From: Richelia sp. CSU_2_1
Lineage (GTDB): Bacteria; Cyanobacteriota; Cyanobacteriia; Cyanobacteriales; Microcoleaceae
Direction: 5' to 3'
Length of the DNA stretch: 51,073 nucleotides
NCBI GenBank assembly: GCA_012034575.1
Contig: JAAUPF010000026.1
Span: 1 to 51,073, forward strand
Shown here piece after piece: positions 10,970 to 19,634 of this stretch. Below the pieces are notes generated by a model, which was given only the letters and a program-made list of their open reading frames with translations, was not told where the DNA came from and did not search any database. Every line of letters starts with the position of its first letter. The stretch's first letter is position 1. The translations under genes and the position numbers were made by a program.

Positions 10970-11728
10970 TTAATCGTGATGTTCGTCGCCGCCGTGTCCT
11001 TCCAATGCTTCGTGAATGTAAGCTCCTGCCAAAGTGGCAAATACCAAAGCTTGAATCGCACTGGTAAACAGACCCAACATCATTACGGGCAGAGGTACGA
11101 ACAGGGGAACTAATAGCACTAGCACGGCTACCACTAATTCATCCGCTAAAATGTTACCAAATAAACGGAAGCTTAGTGACAGAGGCTTGGTGAAATCTTC
11201 CAAAATTGCGATCGGCAACAAAACTGGTGTCGGTTCGATGTACTTGGTAAAGTAACCCAAACCCCGCTTGCTGAAACCTGCATAAAAATATGCCAGAGAA
11301 GTCAGCAAAGCCAGCGCTACCGTCGTGTTGATGTCGTTAGTCGGTGCTGCTAGTTCGCCTTCTGGCAACTTAATTAGTTTCCAAGGAACTAATGCCCCCG
11401 ACCAATTCGATACAAAAATAAACAGGAACAATGTGCCAATAAAAGGCAGCCAGGGACGGTACTCTTTCTCGCCGAGTTGATTTCTAGCCAAGTCTCGCAC
11501 GAATTCTAAGGCGTACTCCATGAAATTTTGCATTCCGCGCGGAATTCTCTGCATATTGCGAGTTGCCGCTAAAGAAGCTATCAGGAGGAGAGCAATCACT
11601 ATCCAGGAGGTAATGAATACCTGTCCGTGAACTTTCAGATTGCCGATGTGCCAGTAGAAATGCTTGCCAACTTCCAACTCAGCGAGGGGAAAAGCACTAA
11701 AGGCATTTAAGACATTTAGCATTTCCAT
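10970..11728 (-). CDS. atpB: ATP synthase a subunit (cyanobacterial atpI)
   Basis: 252 residues with multiple membrane segments. The segment [17 protein letters not shown] contains the conserved arginine facing the c-ring, and the C-terminal helix contains [21 protein letters not shown]. The C-terminus is His/Asp-rich (GGDEHHD), as in related cyanobacteria. The gene begins 27 bp after the subunit I gene. An internal ATG two codons downstream is an alternative start. Confidence 0.97.
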   Translation of the reverse strand: MEMLNVLNAFSAFPLAELEVGKHFYWHIGNLKVHGQVFITSWIVIALLLIASLAATRNMQRIPRGMQNFMEYALEFVRDLARNQLGEKEYRPWLPFIGTLFLFIFVSNWSGALVPWKLIKLPEGELAAPTNDINTTVALALLTSLAYFYAGFSKRGLGYFTKYIEPTPVLLPIAILEDFTKPLSLSFRLFGNILADELVVAVLVLLVPLFVPLPVMMLGLFTSAIQALVFATLAGAYIHEALEGHGGDEHHD

Positions 11729-11755
11729 TCACAAGAATTTCAGACAGTGGAGGTT

Positions 11756-12208
11756 TCACCGACTTCCGGACCCGTTTGCAGGGCCTGGATCGAATAGGCT
11801 TTGCAGCATATAAAAAACGATCGCGCCTTTATATGTCAGAAATCCCAAAAATATGGGCAAAATCTGTAGCTGATTCCATTGAGTTGCTACTACAATCAAC
11901 CCAATAAATACAGCAAACCGAGTTTTACTCAGACTCATCTTTTGCGGGCCGAGGCGCTCAACGTCTTTGGCCAACATTCTCAAGTAAACCACACCTGCGA
12001 TCGCCCCAAGTAAGTAATTTAGGGCAATGTTGAGGGTGTAAAAAATCCACACCGAGATAAAAATTATTCCCGCAAACGCGAGCGCGATTACAAACAACTG
12101 TTGTTGAAGTTTGTAGAAATCTTGCATGGCGGTGGACTCCGGTTCGGACGAACCTGTCTGAGAGATGTCCCCCGTTTCAGTGGTGGATTCGCTAGATCGA
12201 TCTGACAA
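11756..12208 (-). CDS. atp1: ATP synthase subunit I (atp1)
   Basis: 150 residues. A Ser/Thr-rich polar N-terminus (~1-30) precedes four hydrophobic helices, and the motif [19 protein letters not shown] is typical of cyanobacterial AtpI-type proteins. It is the first gene of the operon. The family assists c-ring assembly and possibly Mg2+ uptake; that is family knowledge rather than something visible here. Confidence 0.93.
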   Translation of the reverse strand: MSDRSSESTTETGDISQTGSSEPESTAMQDFYKLQQQLFVIALAFAGIIFISVWIFYTLNIALNYLLGAIAGVVYLRMLAKDVERLGPQKMSLSKTRFAVFIGLIVVATQWNQLQILPIFLGFLTYKGAIVFYMLQSLFDPGPANGSGSR

Positions 12209-12838
12209 GGTTACTTGACTTTCAAAGCAGCCGGTGTTAGTTGACTCCCACTACAATTAATTCGGTTGAAACCGCCTTGTAGCGATAAGTGTGACGAGCG
12301 TTACAGTTCGTCCACTTCGATCGAATGATACCACGGGCGGGTAACATAACTTAAAAAAAATGAATTTTTTTGTTGGTTTCTGAGAACGCTCTGTCTGATG
12401 TACTCTGTACGGGCTTACCCGCCACATTTTTTCCCAGCCTGAAGCTATAAGGCTTTGATGCAAGTAGGGGGTGATTTGATAAATATTTGTAATGTTAGAC
12501 CGCTTGCCCGTCCAGCAAACTTAACTGTAGCATTTTTGAGGCGATCGCTCCGATAGATCGGATGCTAATATTTCAGTAATGAGGGTCGATCGCTGCGGTT
12601 GAAATTACTCGCAGTTGGTGGGGGTATCGCGGTATCGGCTCTTCTCCAGCCAGATGGAAGTAGGTGTGTCGATCGAACTCATATTCCTGGGCGGTATTTT
12701 GAAATGATTCAATTTGTTCGTTTGTCGGGCAAAAGTTACTGCCGTCATTCTAGCAAACGATCGCGCCTTCAGAAGAGCTAAAATTTGCGATATATCTAGG
12801 ATACCCAGCAATGACGATCGCAGACAGTTTTACAAGTT
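12209..12838. promoter_or_regulatory. 630-bp divergent region upstream of the ATP synthase operon
   Basis: No convincing gene. It must contain the promoter of the operon (leftward) and of the acetyltransferase gene (rightward). It includes an A/T-run segment around 12352-12370, several HIP1-like gatcgatcg words and no clear terminator. I cannot place a specific promoter with confidence; short frames here are out-of-context and lack ribosome-binding sites. Confidence 0.5.
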
Positions 12839-13450
12839 ATGAATTTTCAAATTCGTCGGTCACAGCCTGAAGAATTAGAGCAAATTATAGAACTACAAAG
12901 CCACTCACTTAGAGAGTTGTTACCGAGTTATGATTCAATTCAAATTGAGTCTTTGGTTCGCAGTCAAGCATCAGCAAGACTTACTAGAGATGAGATAATA
13001 TTTGTAGTAGAAAACGAAGGGAAAATCGTTGGATTTGTAACTTTATTAGATCAAATATCTCAAATTGGTGGGGTGTTCGTTCATCCAAATCTAATGCGTC
13101 AGGGTCTGGGTACGCGACTGCTGAAAACGGTTGAGAACATAGCGATAGACAGAGAGCATGAAGTTATTCATGTATTGTCCTCACTGGCAACAGTAAAGTT
13201 CTATGAGGCCAACGGCTACCGATTTATTCGCCAATCTGGTTTTTATTCAGAATTAAAAATTTGGATACCCTGTGTAATTTTAAATAAACAACTAATTAGA
13301 GTTTCGATAGCTAAACAAGTATACCGATATCTGGCCTTTTTGGTTGTGAAATTACCAATTTTGCCACCTATTTTGTTTTTAGCTGCGCTTTATTTTGTAG
13401 TGGATATCTGGCCTATTATTATCGATTTTATGATGAGTTTGTTGAGATAA
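12839..13450 (+). CDS. GNAT N-acetyltransferase with C-terminal membrane segment
   Basis: 203 residues. Residues ~1-150 are a GNAT fold: motif A is GGVFVHPNLMRQGLGTRLL, with the acetyl-CoA-binding RQGLGT, and motif B-like FYEANGYRFIRQSG follows. The last ~45 residues (LAFLVVKLPILPPILFLAAL, then IWPIIIDFMM) are strongly hydrophobic and would form one or two membrane helices, which most soluble GNAT enzymes lack. The substrate is unknown. The gene is divergent from the ATP synthase operon. Membrane anchoring is inference from the tail. Confidence 0.8.
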   Translation: MNFQIRRSQPEELEQIIELQSHSLRELLPSYDSIQIESLVRSQASARLTRDEIIFVVENEGKIVGFVTLLDQISQIGGVFVHPNLMRQGLGTRLLKTVENIAIDREHEVIHVLSSLATVKFYEANGYRFIRQSGFYSELKIWIPCVILNKQLIRVSIAKQVYRYLAFLVVKLPILPPILFLAALYFVVDIWPIIIDFMMSLLR

Positions 13451-13624
13451 ATATTTAGAAAAGTCGCTCTAGATGTAATCGTAGTTGACATTTTTGAACT
13501 CCTTGCCTGCTTTTTCTGAGTTTATCAAAAGTCTGAGGACTTCAGTCCTAACTACGAACTTTTTGCCTGAGATTATTCAAAATTTTGCACCTCTTGAGTC
13601 GGCGACCGACGACTTTCGCTATGA

Positions 13625-13647
13625 GACAGGGGTTTGCAACCCCTGTC
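13625..13647. repeat. Perfect 10-bp inverted repeat (GACAGGGGTT/AACCCCTGTC)
   Basis: The arms at 13625-13634 and 13638-13647 flank a 3-nt loop, between the convergent acetyltransferase gene and RTX gene. A related palindrome, cgggggtttaaacccccg, is at 46538-46555. No T-run follows, so a dispersed palindromic repeat is more likely than an intrinsic terminator. Confidence 0.55.
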
Positions 13648-13672
13648 GGACTATCGGGCTACTGAATAACTT

Positions 13673-15042
13673 TTAAAAATCCCCATTCAATGTGGTAAAG
13701 TTAGCTGGGCTTAAAGCAGCAGGTTGAATTCCGGTAACGACTCCTAAAATTTGTCCCGTAGCAACAATCCGAATAGCTGTATTGCCACCCGAAGCATCTA
13801 AAGCAATTCCTGCAAAAGTCAGTCCGTTGGTAAGGCCGATCGCATCTTGACCCGCAGTGAAATCGGTAATAACATCAGCTTCAGATACACTGGAGGCGGC
13901 TGCATTCACGCGCAATACAAACAAATCGTTTCCAGCTTCACCTGTCAGAATATCCCTACCCAAGTCACCTACCAATTGGTCGTTACCTGCTCCTCCAATC
14001 AGCACGTCGTTGTTTTGTCCGCCCCGCAAGATATCATCGCCCGAACCGCCAGAAAGCGTATCATTTCCACGGTTTCCAGAGATAATATCATTGCCGGCAT
14101 TGCCATCAATTCGATCGCTATCGCGGCCGCCCCAGAGCGTATCGTTGCCATCGCCTCCTAGTATATTATCGTCGCCGGCATTGCCATTTATTCGATCGGC
14201 CGATGGCGACCCTTGGATAAAATCGTTGCCATCTAAACCTTGAACCAAGAGATTGCCGACTCGCGCTGGATCGATGGTAAAGTTATCGGCATCGGTGGAA
14301 AGGTTAAAGAAGAAACCATTGGGACTGGAGGGTGGACTAACAGGTGGAGGAGAAATAGTTCCAGGTGTGAAACCGTATTGAAGGTGATCTACTTCCCAAT
14401 TATTTTTACCGGGCATGGACAATCGAATTGATGAGATACCGCTGGGATTGACGACTCCAAAAAATCTATCTTCTGAAGTTGTACGCGAAATACTCTCATC
14501 ACCCAGCGAAACAGGGCCGATAATCCCCAGAGATTCTCCCGATGGTCCAAACGCCTCAAATAACGTGTTATTTACCAGGTCGCCAGACCGGGGTGTTCCC
14601 CCACCATTCCTGCCAATATCCGTCCAGACAATTCCAGCATGGGTTGGCAATTGACCGCCAAGTGCATTAGCGGAAAAGTCGAAGGTAAAGCTGCTAATCC
14701 TGAAATTCGAGAATAAGCTGCTGGTGTTTCCTGTAGCCCGACCGTCAATAACACCGTCATCACCGTCTACTGAGTCGCTGAAGGTTGTTGCAATATTTGT
14801 TGTGGCAAATTCGCGAACAGTAACACCCGGTGTATTTAAAGCCCCGTCTTCAAAGTCTTCTAAATGAAAGTAAGTGAACCTAACTGGGCTAAATGGGCTG
14901 ATAGCAGTTCCCGCCGATGGATTGTTGAAAGCTGAGTAGGGAAGTGGACCGAAAACTGAGGATTGTTAGACATGAACTGTGTTACTAAAATTGGCGTGAC
15001 AAAGATGGCCCTTGCCAAAAAAGATTTGGCAAACAAGACCAT
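13673..15042 (-). pseudogene. RTX-repeat secreted protein, frameshifted near the N-terminus
   Basis: The continuous frame codes 325+ residues from a nominal TTG at 14650, but the same frame stays open and protein-like further upstream to a TAA at 14968..14966 (RFTYFHLEDFEDGALNTPG, then FSDSVDGDDGVIDG), with no ATG, GTG or TTG between. The upstream start (ATG at 15042 or 14973) is in another frame. A one-base shift between about 14965 and 14860 would join them. Domains: an N-terminal domain found in cyanobacterial exported proteins (LPTHAGIVWTDIG, then IRLSMPG), a Pro-rich linker, then hemolysin-type Ca-binding nonapeptides (GGDGNDTLWGG, GGSGDDILRGG) and a C-terminal FVLRVN/DFTAGQD segment typical of type I-secreted proteins. 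It could be a sequencing error, a decayed gene or a contingency frameshift. Confidence 0.6.
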
Positions 15043-15351
15043 CGCGAAGGTCAACTTTTTCTAAGCTATACCAATTTCATAAAGATGCTGAAGTTCTGCT
15101 ACAAAATTGATACCAATCCACGATCTGAGAAAACTTGTGTTATGTAGCGATCGCCAGTCTGTAAAACTTCACTGTAACATTGTTGGGGCGATCCACCCTA
15201 TCCTACAGCAGGATTGACCTTATGCTTCGACGCTCAACCTTTCAGCAGTCAGCCATTCAACTACTCGATCGTACTCGCACTTATTGCGAAAGCAGACAAT
15301 ATGCTACGATCTAGCTACACTTAAAACTCACAGGTAAAATTATAAAACATC

Positions 15352-15693
15352 ATGCAATTAGAAGATTACTTTGATTTTTTAACACCAGAAGATATCCGCA
15401 TCAAAGGAACCCGCGTCGGTATCGAACACATTCTCTACGAATACATTTACCGCGATCGAACTCCAGAAGCCATAGCTCAAAAATTTCGGACAGTCACTAT
15501 GGCTCAAGTTTATGCTACGATTTTGTACTATCTGGAAAATCAAAAAACTGTAGGTAAATATGTAGGAGATTGGTTAGAATATTGCCTGAAAGCTGAAGCT
15601 GAGTACGATCGCGCTCCATCTCCATTTGTCTTGAAAATGCGCCAGCTTAAGGAAGAAAAAAACAAATCGCAACAACTGGATCGAGTGCATTAA
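15352..15693 (+). CDS. DUF433 family antitoxin-like protein
   Basis: 113 residues. The core matches DUF433: DIRIKGTRVGIEHILYEYI, then TPEAIAQKF and MAQVYATILYYLEN, an HTH-like fold. In many bacteria DUF433 proteins precede a PIN-like DUF5615 protein and are thought to act as the antitoxin. That partner follows directly here: the stop codon overlaps the next start (TAATG). The C-terminal tail is charged, fitting a toxin-binding segment. Confidence 0.8.
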   Translation: MQLEDYFDFLTPEDIRIKGTRVGIEHILYEYIYRDRTPEAIAQKFRTVTMAQVYATILYYLENQKTVGKYVGDWLEYCLKAEAEYDRAPSPFVLKMRQLKEEKNKSQQLDRVH

Positions 15694-15908
15694 TGATTGT
15701 CAAATACTTGTTGGACGAAAATATCGATCCTGAATATCGGGTGCAGCTTTTATATCATCAATCCGATCTTGTTGTATTGATAGTTGGTGATGAAGGTGTT
15801 CCGACTAAAGGAACGAAAGACCCAGAAATTTTATGTTGGTGCGAGGAGAATAACTTTATCCTCGTTACTAATAACCGACGTTCAATGCCAGTAACCCGGT
15901 TAGTCTAA
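15693..15908 (+). pseudogene. DUF5615 PIN-like toxin, truncated at the C-terminus
   Basis: 71 residues. MIVKYLLDENIDPEYR, DPEILCWCEENNFILVTNN and RRSMPV are characteristic of DUF5615/Mut7-C-like PIN proteins, which are usually ~110-120 residues. After RRSMPV the expected remainder is replaced by TRLV and a stop lying inside a palindrome (15892-15920). The lost part normally carries the last acidic residues, so the toxin is probably inactive. Overlap with the DUF433 gene is intact. Confidence 0.7.
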
Positions 15909-15920
15909 CAAACCGGGTTA
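15892..15920. repeat. Inverted repeat at the broken end of the DUF5615 gene
   Basis: The arms taacccggtt (15892-15901) and aaccgggtta (15911-15920) are exact reverse complements around a 9-nt loop. The final codons and stop of the toxin lie inside it. A GCGCACC-type palindrome (15947-15971) follows. Together they suggest that repeat insertion or recombination removed the gene's 3' end. Confidence 0.6.
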
Positions 15921-15946
15921 AATCATCTACAAATAGATTAGTAAAT

Positions 15947-15971
15947 GTAAGGTGCGCACTGCGCGCCCTAC
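15947..15971. repeat. Palindromic repeat GTAAGGTGCGCA-N-TGCGCACCCTAC
   Basis: One copy of a dispersed palindrome; others are at 18641-18667, 31911-31934, 35675-35699, 35715-35739, 35741-35765 and 40458-40482, with partial copies at 18681-18701 and 35774-35791. All are intergenic. Confidence 0.8.
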
Positions 15972-16005
15972 AAATAGAGTGCGTTCGTCCAGGATTGTTC
16001 AACCA

Positions 16006-16455
16006 CTATTCAACAATGCGAAATTCTCGAACAGCGGGGAGAAAGTTTTTGTTTTCGTGGCTCGATCGACTCAATTTAATTAAAGCAAATCGCTGTAGCG
16101 GCTGCAAACTTGCCCACTGTTCCGCAGTAATTGTCACGCCCACCTCTTGCGCTTTTTCTGTAACAGAATCCGGTATGTTTGCCGCATCCATCCACGGCGG
16201 ATTTTCGTCAACTGCTAAATCGGTTCCCGGTTTGCCAGTGCGATCGACTAATATTTGGTTTAAGCGCGATCGGTAAGCAGCAATTTCTAGATTTGTCGCG
16301 CAAGGTAATTCTACTAGACTTTGGCGTTCTTCCTGGTTAAAATGATTCCAATCCTGCAACTTTAATTTAATCCCGCAAGTGTCTAATTTCAGGCGCACTT
16401 GCATCGGAATGCAGCGCAGGGCTTCTACAAAATCAGCTTCAAATTCAAAGAACAT
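16006..16455 (-). CDS. Nitrate reductase-associated protein (Nitr_red_assoc family)
   Basis: 149 residues with the ATG at 16455; the longer frame upstream is made of tandem repeats. The N-terminus MFFEFEADFVEALRCIPMQV, then RLKLDTCGIKLKL and FNQEERQSLVELPC, match the family of small cyanobacterial proteins encoded beside nitrate assimilation and molybdenum cofactor genes. moaA lies divergently ~280 bp away, supporting the assignment. Its biochemical role is not established; a link to nitrate reductase maturation is a family-level inference. Confidence 0.75.
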   Translation of the reverse strand: MFFEFEADFVEALRCIPMQVRLKLDTCGIKLKLQDWNHFNQEERQSLVELPCATNLEIAAYRSRLNQILVDRTGKPGTDLAVDENPPWMDAANIPDSVTEKAQEVGVTITAEQWASLQPLQRFALIKLSRSSHENKNFLPAVREFRIVE

Positions 16456-16463
16456 AAAAGATA

Positions 16464-16498
16464 GTTTTGAGTTTTGAGTTTTGAGTTTTGAGTTGCAA
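16464..16498. repeat. TTTTGAG heptamer repeat
   Basis: Four to five 7-nt units (gttttga) sit directly upstream of the nitrate reductase-associated protein start. The spacer further on carries a ccgcagag-type repeat (~16590-16620), also widespread in cyanobacteria. Confidence 0.65.
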
Positions 16499-16738
16499 GA
16501 TAATTGATAGTTTTGAGTTGAGAGTTGAGAGTTGTTAATTGTCTTCGATCGACTGTTGAAAAACCTCGCTGGCAAATATCAAATGTTTATTAACCGCAGA
16601 GAGCGCAGAGGGCGCAGAGAGAGAAGAGAGGAAGAGTGAAAAGATTTTGATGCAGTGAATCAGTCTTAAGTAATTATTGCAAAATTGCAAAAAATCCGAT
16701 CGCCCTTTATAATTAAATTATATTACAAAATCTTGACA

Positions 16739-17728
16739 ATGAACGCTGTAGACTATCTTCGGATTAGTTTAATAGACCGCTGCAACTTCCGCTGTCTCTA
16801 CTGTATGCCGGAAGGTAGCGAGTTGGACTACATATTGCAGCAGCAGTTGCTAACTCACTCGGAATTGTTAACTCTGCTGCGGGAAGTTTTTGTACCTGTG
16901 GGATTTACCAAGTTTCGGCTGACGGGAGGGGAACCGCTGTTGCGCCCCGGAGTGGTGGATTTGGTAAGGGCGATCGCATCGATGCCTGAAACGCGCGATT
17001 TGTCAATGACTACTAACGGCTTTTTACTGGCGGGAATGGCCGAAAATCTCTATGATGCTGGTTTGCGCCGGATTAATATTAGTTTGGATTCTTTGGAACC
17101 GGAAACTTTTGATAAGATAATTGGCAGTCGGGGTCGATCGCGCTGGACTCAAGTTTGGGAGGGAATTCAAGCAGCTTATCAAGTAGGTTTCGATCCGCTG
17201 AAATTGAATGTTGTGGTAATTCCGGGCGTCAATGACAGTGAAATATTGGATTTGGCAGCATTAACAATTAACCGAAATTGGCACGTGCGATTTATTGAAT
17301 TTATGCCGATCGGGAATGGCGATTTATTTGGCGATAAAGGTTGGATTGCTTCGGAAGAATTGCGGCAGCAAATTCGCGATAAATACGGGTTAATTGAGTC
17401 GGGCGTGCGCGGAAACGGGCCGGCGGATGTGTTTCAAATTCCGGGTGCGAAGGGTACTTTAGGATTTATCAGTCAAATGTCGGAATGTTTTTGCGATCGC
17501 TGCAATCGAATGCGTTTGTCTGCTGATGGGTGGCTGCGGCCTTGCTTGCTGAATGAAACGGGTCAAATCGATTTGAAAGCGGCTTTGCGCGAGGGAGTTC
17601 CTACTAGGGAATTGCGCGATCGAGTGCGGGAAATTTTAGAGATTAAACCGGAGATTAATTTCAAACAGCGGGATTCAGGAACTAATGCAGGGAATTACAG
17701 TCGCACCATGTCTCAAATCGGTGGTTGA
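16739..17728 (+). CDS. moaA: GTP 3',8-cyclase MoaA (molybdenum cofactor biosynthesis)
   Basis: 329 residues from the ATG at 16739. The radical-SAM motif C15-x3-C19-x2-C22 ([10 protein letters not shown]) binds one [4Fe-4S] cluster; the C-terminal C-x2-C...C set ([20 protein letters not shown]) binds the second, substrate-side cluster. The protein ends in ...SQIGG, the conserved C-terminal Gly-Gly tail needed for activity. It makes the first intermediate of molybdopterin from GTP with MoaC. Neighbouring, divergent, is a nitrate reductase-associated gene, so both may serve nitrate reductase. Confidence 0.97.
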   Translation: MNAVDYLRISLIDRCNFRCLYCMPEGSELDYILQQQLLTHSELLTLLREVFVPVGFTKFRLTGGEPLLRPGVVDLVRAIASMPETRDLSMTTNGFLLAGMAENLYDAGLRRINISLDSLEPETFDKIIGSRGRSRWTQVWEGIQAAYQVGFDPLKLNVVVIPGVNDSEILDLAALTINRNWHVRFIEFMPIGNGDLFGDKGWIASEELRQQIRDKYGLIESGVRGNGPADVFQIPGAKGTLGFISQMSECFCDRCNRMRLSADGWLRPCLLNETGQIDLKAALREGVPTRELRDRVREILEIKPEINFKQRDSGTNAGNYSRTMSQIGG

Positions 17729-17759
17729 ACTATCCGACAGCCAGCGTTAACTATCTTAT

Positions 17760-18308
17760 TCAAGCAGTTGTTAAACGATTTTTAGCTTCAGATTCTAAAA
17801 CTTCAGGAACGTACACGCAATGACCGACATAAATCGCATTGTAGCAAGTTTGAGCAATGTTCGGCTCCGGCAAATAAGAAGTCACTGAAGCAATACCCCA
17901 AGGTTGAGATGTGAGTGTATGTTCGCTGACGTTATATTGAGGCAAAAGGTATCCAGTTTCCGGCTTTTCCCCAATTAAGTTTTTCACGACGTGCAACAGA
18001 ATTCCTTCGGCTACAAATAGCTGTAAATTCGGATCTCTATCTTGATAAAATTTGACTCTAAACCAAGTCGAACGATCCGTAGATGTAGTTTGCTGTTTGT
18101 CAAGAGTGCAGTGAACTAAATAGACAATATCTTCAGGATTTTCCGGGTTTTTATACATATCGATTCCCGCGATATACCACAATCTTTGACTGCCTAAAGA
18201 AATGCGATCGCCTATCTCTGGAACGTGAGTGAGATACTCGATTTTTTCATTTTCATCGTTTTGGTAATCGGTACTAGCGATCGCTTCAAAAAAAACTAGA
18301 TAACTCAT
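17760..18308 (-). CDS. Unknown cyanobacterial protein
   Basis: 182 residues, not recognised. No signal peptide or membrane segment is evident. The N-terminal half has a beta-rich pattern (YLTHVPEIGDRISLGSQRLW, then YIAGIDMYKNPENPEDIVYL) and the C-terminal half is aromatic with two cysteines. The start follows TAGGAG at a suitable distance. It lies 12 bp after the 73-residue gene on the same strand, so the two likely form an operon, opposite to moaA. Confidence 0.6.
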   Translation of the reverse strand: MSYLVFFEAIASTDYQNDENEKIEYLTHVPEIGDRISLGSQRLWYIAGIDMYKNPENPEDIVYLVHCTLDKQQTTSTDRSTWFRVKFYQDRDPNLQLFVAEGILLHVVKNLIGEKPETGYLLPQYNVSEHTLTSQPWGIASVTSYLPEPNIAQTCYNAIYVGHCVYVPEVLESEAKNRLTTA

Positions 18309-18320
18309 TACTAAAAACTC

Positions 18321-18542
18321 CTAATCTACATCTTGATATGGTTTGAAACGTTGAGCGTGGGGGTCGGCATCTAGTCCGTCAAAAATACAAACAACTTTTA
18401 AAATCGGATCGCTTGTTTTCGGAGTAGCAACAAGTTTTAACTTTAAACCCTCTTTTTTAAATCTTGCCTCCATTTGCAAACAGGCTTCTTCACTCGTAGC
18501 ACAATGCCATTCCCTTGTTTCCTTAAGTGGATTCCAACTCAT
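18321..18542 (-). CDS. Unknown small protein
   Basis: 73 residues, hydrophilic, with MSWNPLKETREWHCATSEEA, then ARFKKEGLKLKLVATPK and IFDGLDADPHAQRF. Not recognised. It is upstream of the 182-residue gene and probably co-transcribed with it. Confidence 0.55.
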   Translation of the reverse strand: MSWNPLKETREWHCATSEEACLQMEARFKKEGLKLKLVATPKTSDPILKVVCIFDGLDADPHAQRFKPYQDVD

Positions 18543-18640
18543 ATCCTAACACTTGACTTTTTTCACAACAACAAACTTTATACCATGTTGAGGTGCGAAT
18601 CGAAAAATCAGCTTTATTAAATGGGCGATCGCTCGTTTTA

Positions 18641-18701
18641 GTAGGGGGTGCGCAGTGCGCACCTTACCGCTATTACTTTAGTAGGGTGCGCACCTTGCTA
18701 C
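18641..18701. repeat. Two tandem GCGCACC palindromes
   Basis: A full copy (18641-18667) is followed by a degenerate half-size copy (18681-18701). They lie just downstream of the HepT relic, on its coding strand. Confidence 0.75.
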
Positions 18702-18711
18702 TATTACTCAT

Positions 18712-18869
18712 CTAGCGGCAAGGTGGCAGTAGCGACTCTAACTGAATTAACAAATCTGGAAGCACTGTTTTAATGATATTCCAAAGTGTTTCAGGCTGCA
18801 CGCGATCGTACCTGCGATCGATAAGATTCCGCAAATTAACAATTATTGCTAGATATTTTAGAAAAGTTT
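18712..18869 (-). pseudogene. HepT-like (DUF86, HEPN) toxin, C-terminal relic
   Basis: About 52 residues remain in one frame: ...NLRNLIDRRYDRVQPETLW, then NIIKTVLPDLLIQLESLL. This matches the C-terminal end of HepT-type HEPN toxins (RNxxxH...YDxVxxExxW...LPxLxxQL). The catalytic R-N-x3-H is degraded: Arg and Asn remain but the His position is Arg. No start or N-terminal half is found; the upstream spacer contains an unrelated palindrome (gaggacttcagtcctc). No antitoxin partner is visible. The call rests on one motif-rich segment. Confidence 0.5.
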
Positions 18870-18997
18870 GTAGTGAGGACTTCAGTCCTCTCTCTGGCTT
18901 TGAGATAATAAAGACTAAAGTCTTTACTACAAACCAGATTGAGATTTGTCCGGTGCATCAGCGGGTAGATTGTAGATGGTTGGCGGAAATTATGTGA

Positions 18998-19591
18998 CTA
19001 AAACTCCCCTGCAAAAACTTGCCCGGCTGTCAAATTCAACAGAGGGAAAGTCGGCGATTGCATCGCTTGCGTTCCTTGAAAAATCCCAACTTCAACATAC
19101 TGACCCGATTCTAGTCGGAATACTGCTATTAACTGTTCTTGAGGGTCAACAATCCAATATTCGGGGATGCCTCGCGCTGCATATTGAGCTCGTTTGCGAA
19201 TGTAATCCCGTTCTCTACCAACTCTACCGGGACTGACGACCTCGACAACCAACTGAGGAGGCGGCATATCGAGAGTTATGGTTAATCTGGAGGCTGTCAG
19301 CAAGATGTGTTCGGGTTGCAAAATCACCAAATCGGGGTAGCGATTAGCTGCATCGTCACCGTGCAAGATAGGAACTTGAAGTTCGCAACTATGTATTCTG
19401 ATGAGCCTTGGAGTGAGGAACCCGCCATTAGCCAGAATCAATAGCAGATAGTAAGCGATAAAATTATTGGGTTCGGATTCGGGCGGCAATGTTACTAACT
19501 CTCCGTCAATTAATTCGTAGCGGTTGTCGGTGTTGTCCTCGTAGGCGAGGTACTCTTCAAAGGTGAGTTTTTGTTTGCGGGCTTGTACCAT
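18998..19591 (-). CDS. Uma2 family nuclease-like protein, copy 1
   Basis: 197 residues. The Uma2 (formerly DUF820) restriction-endonuclease-like fold is shown by [17 protein letters not shown] and [10 protein letters not shown] (PD-(D/E)XK-type acidic residues), then [18 protein letters not shown]. The family is greatly expanded in cyanobacteria and of unknown function. A strong ribosome-binding site (ggaaggtaaaaaATG) precedes the start. It is the last of three head-to-tail copies, 43 bp after copy 2, and may be read as one operon. Confidence 0.88.
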   Translation of the reverse strand: MVQARKQKLTFEEYLAYEDNTDNRYELIDGELVTLPPESEPNNFIAYYLLLILANGGFLTPRLIRIHSCELQVPILHGDDAANRYPDLVILQPEHILLTASRLTITLDMPPPQLVVEVVSPGRVGRERDYIRKRAQYAARGIPEYWIVDPQEQLIAVFRLESGQYVEVGIFQGTQAMQSPTFPLLNLTAGQVFAGEF

Positions 19592-19634
19592 TTTTTACCT
19601 TCCAGGATTGCTATTTTTGGCGGAAATTATGTGA

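Noticed and set aside
12599..12811. Overlapping 60-68 residue frames in the atp upstream spacer
   Set aside because: Frames on both strands without start signals or motifs; spacer composition.
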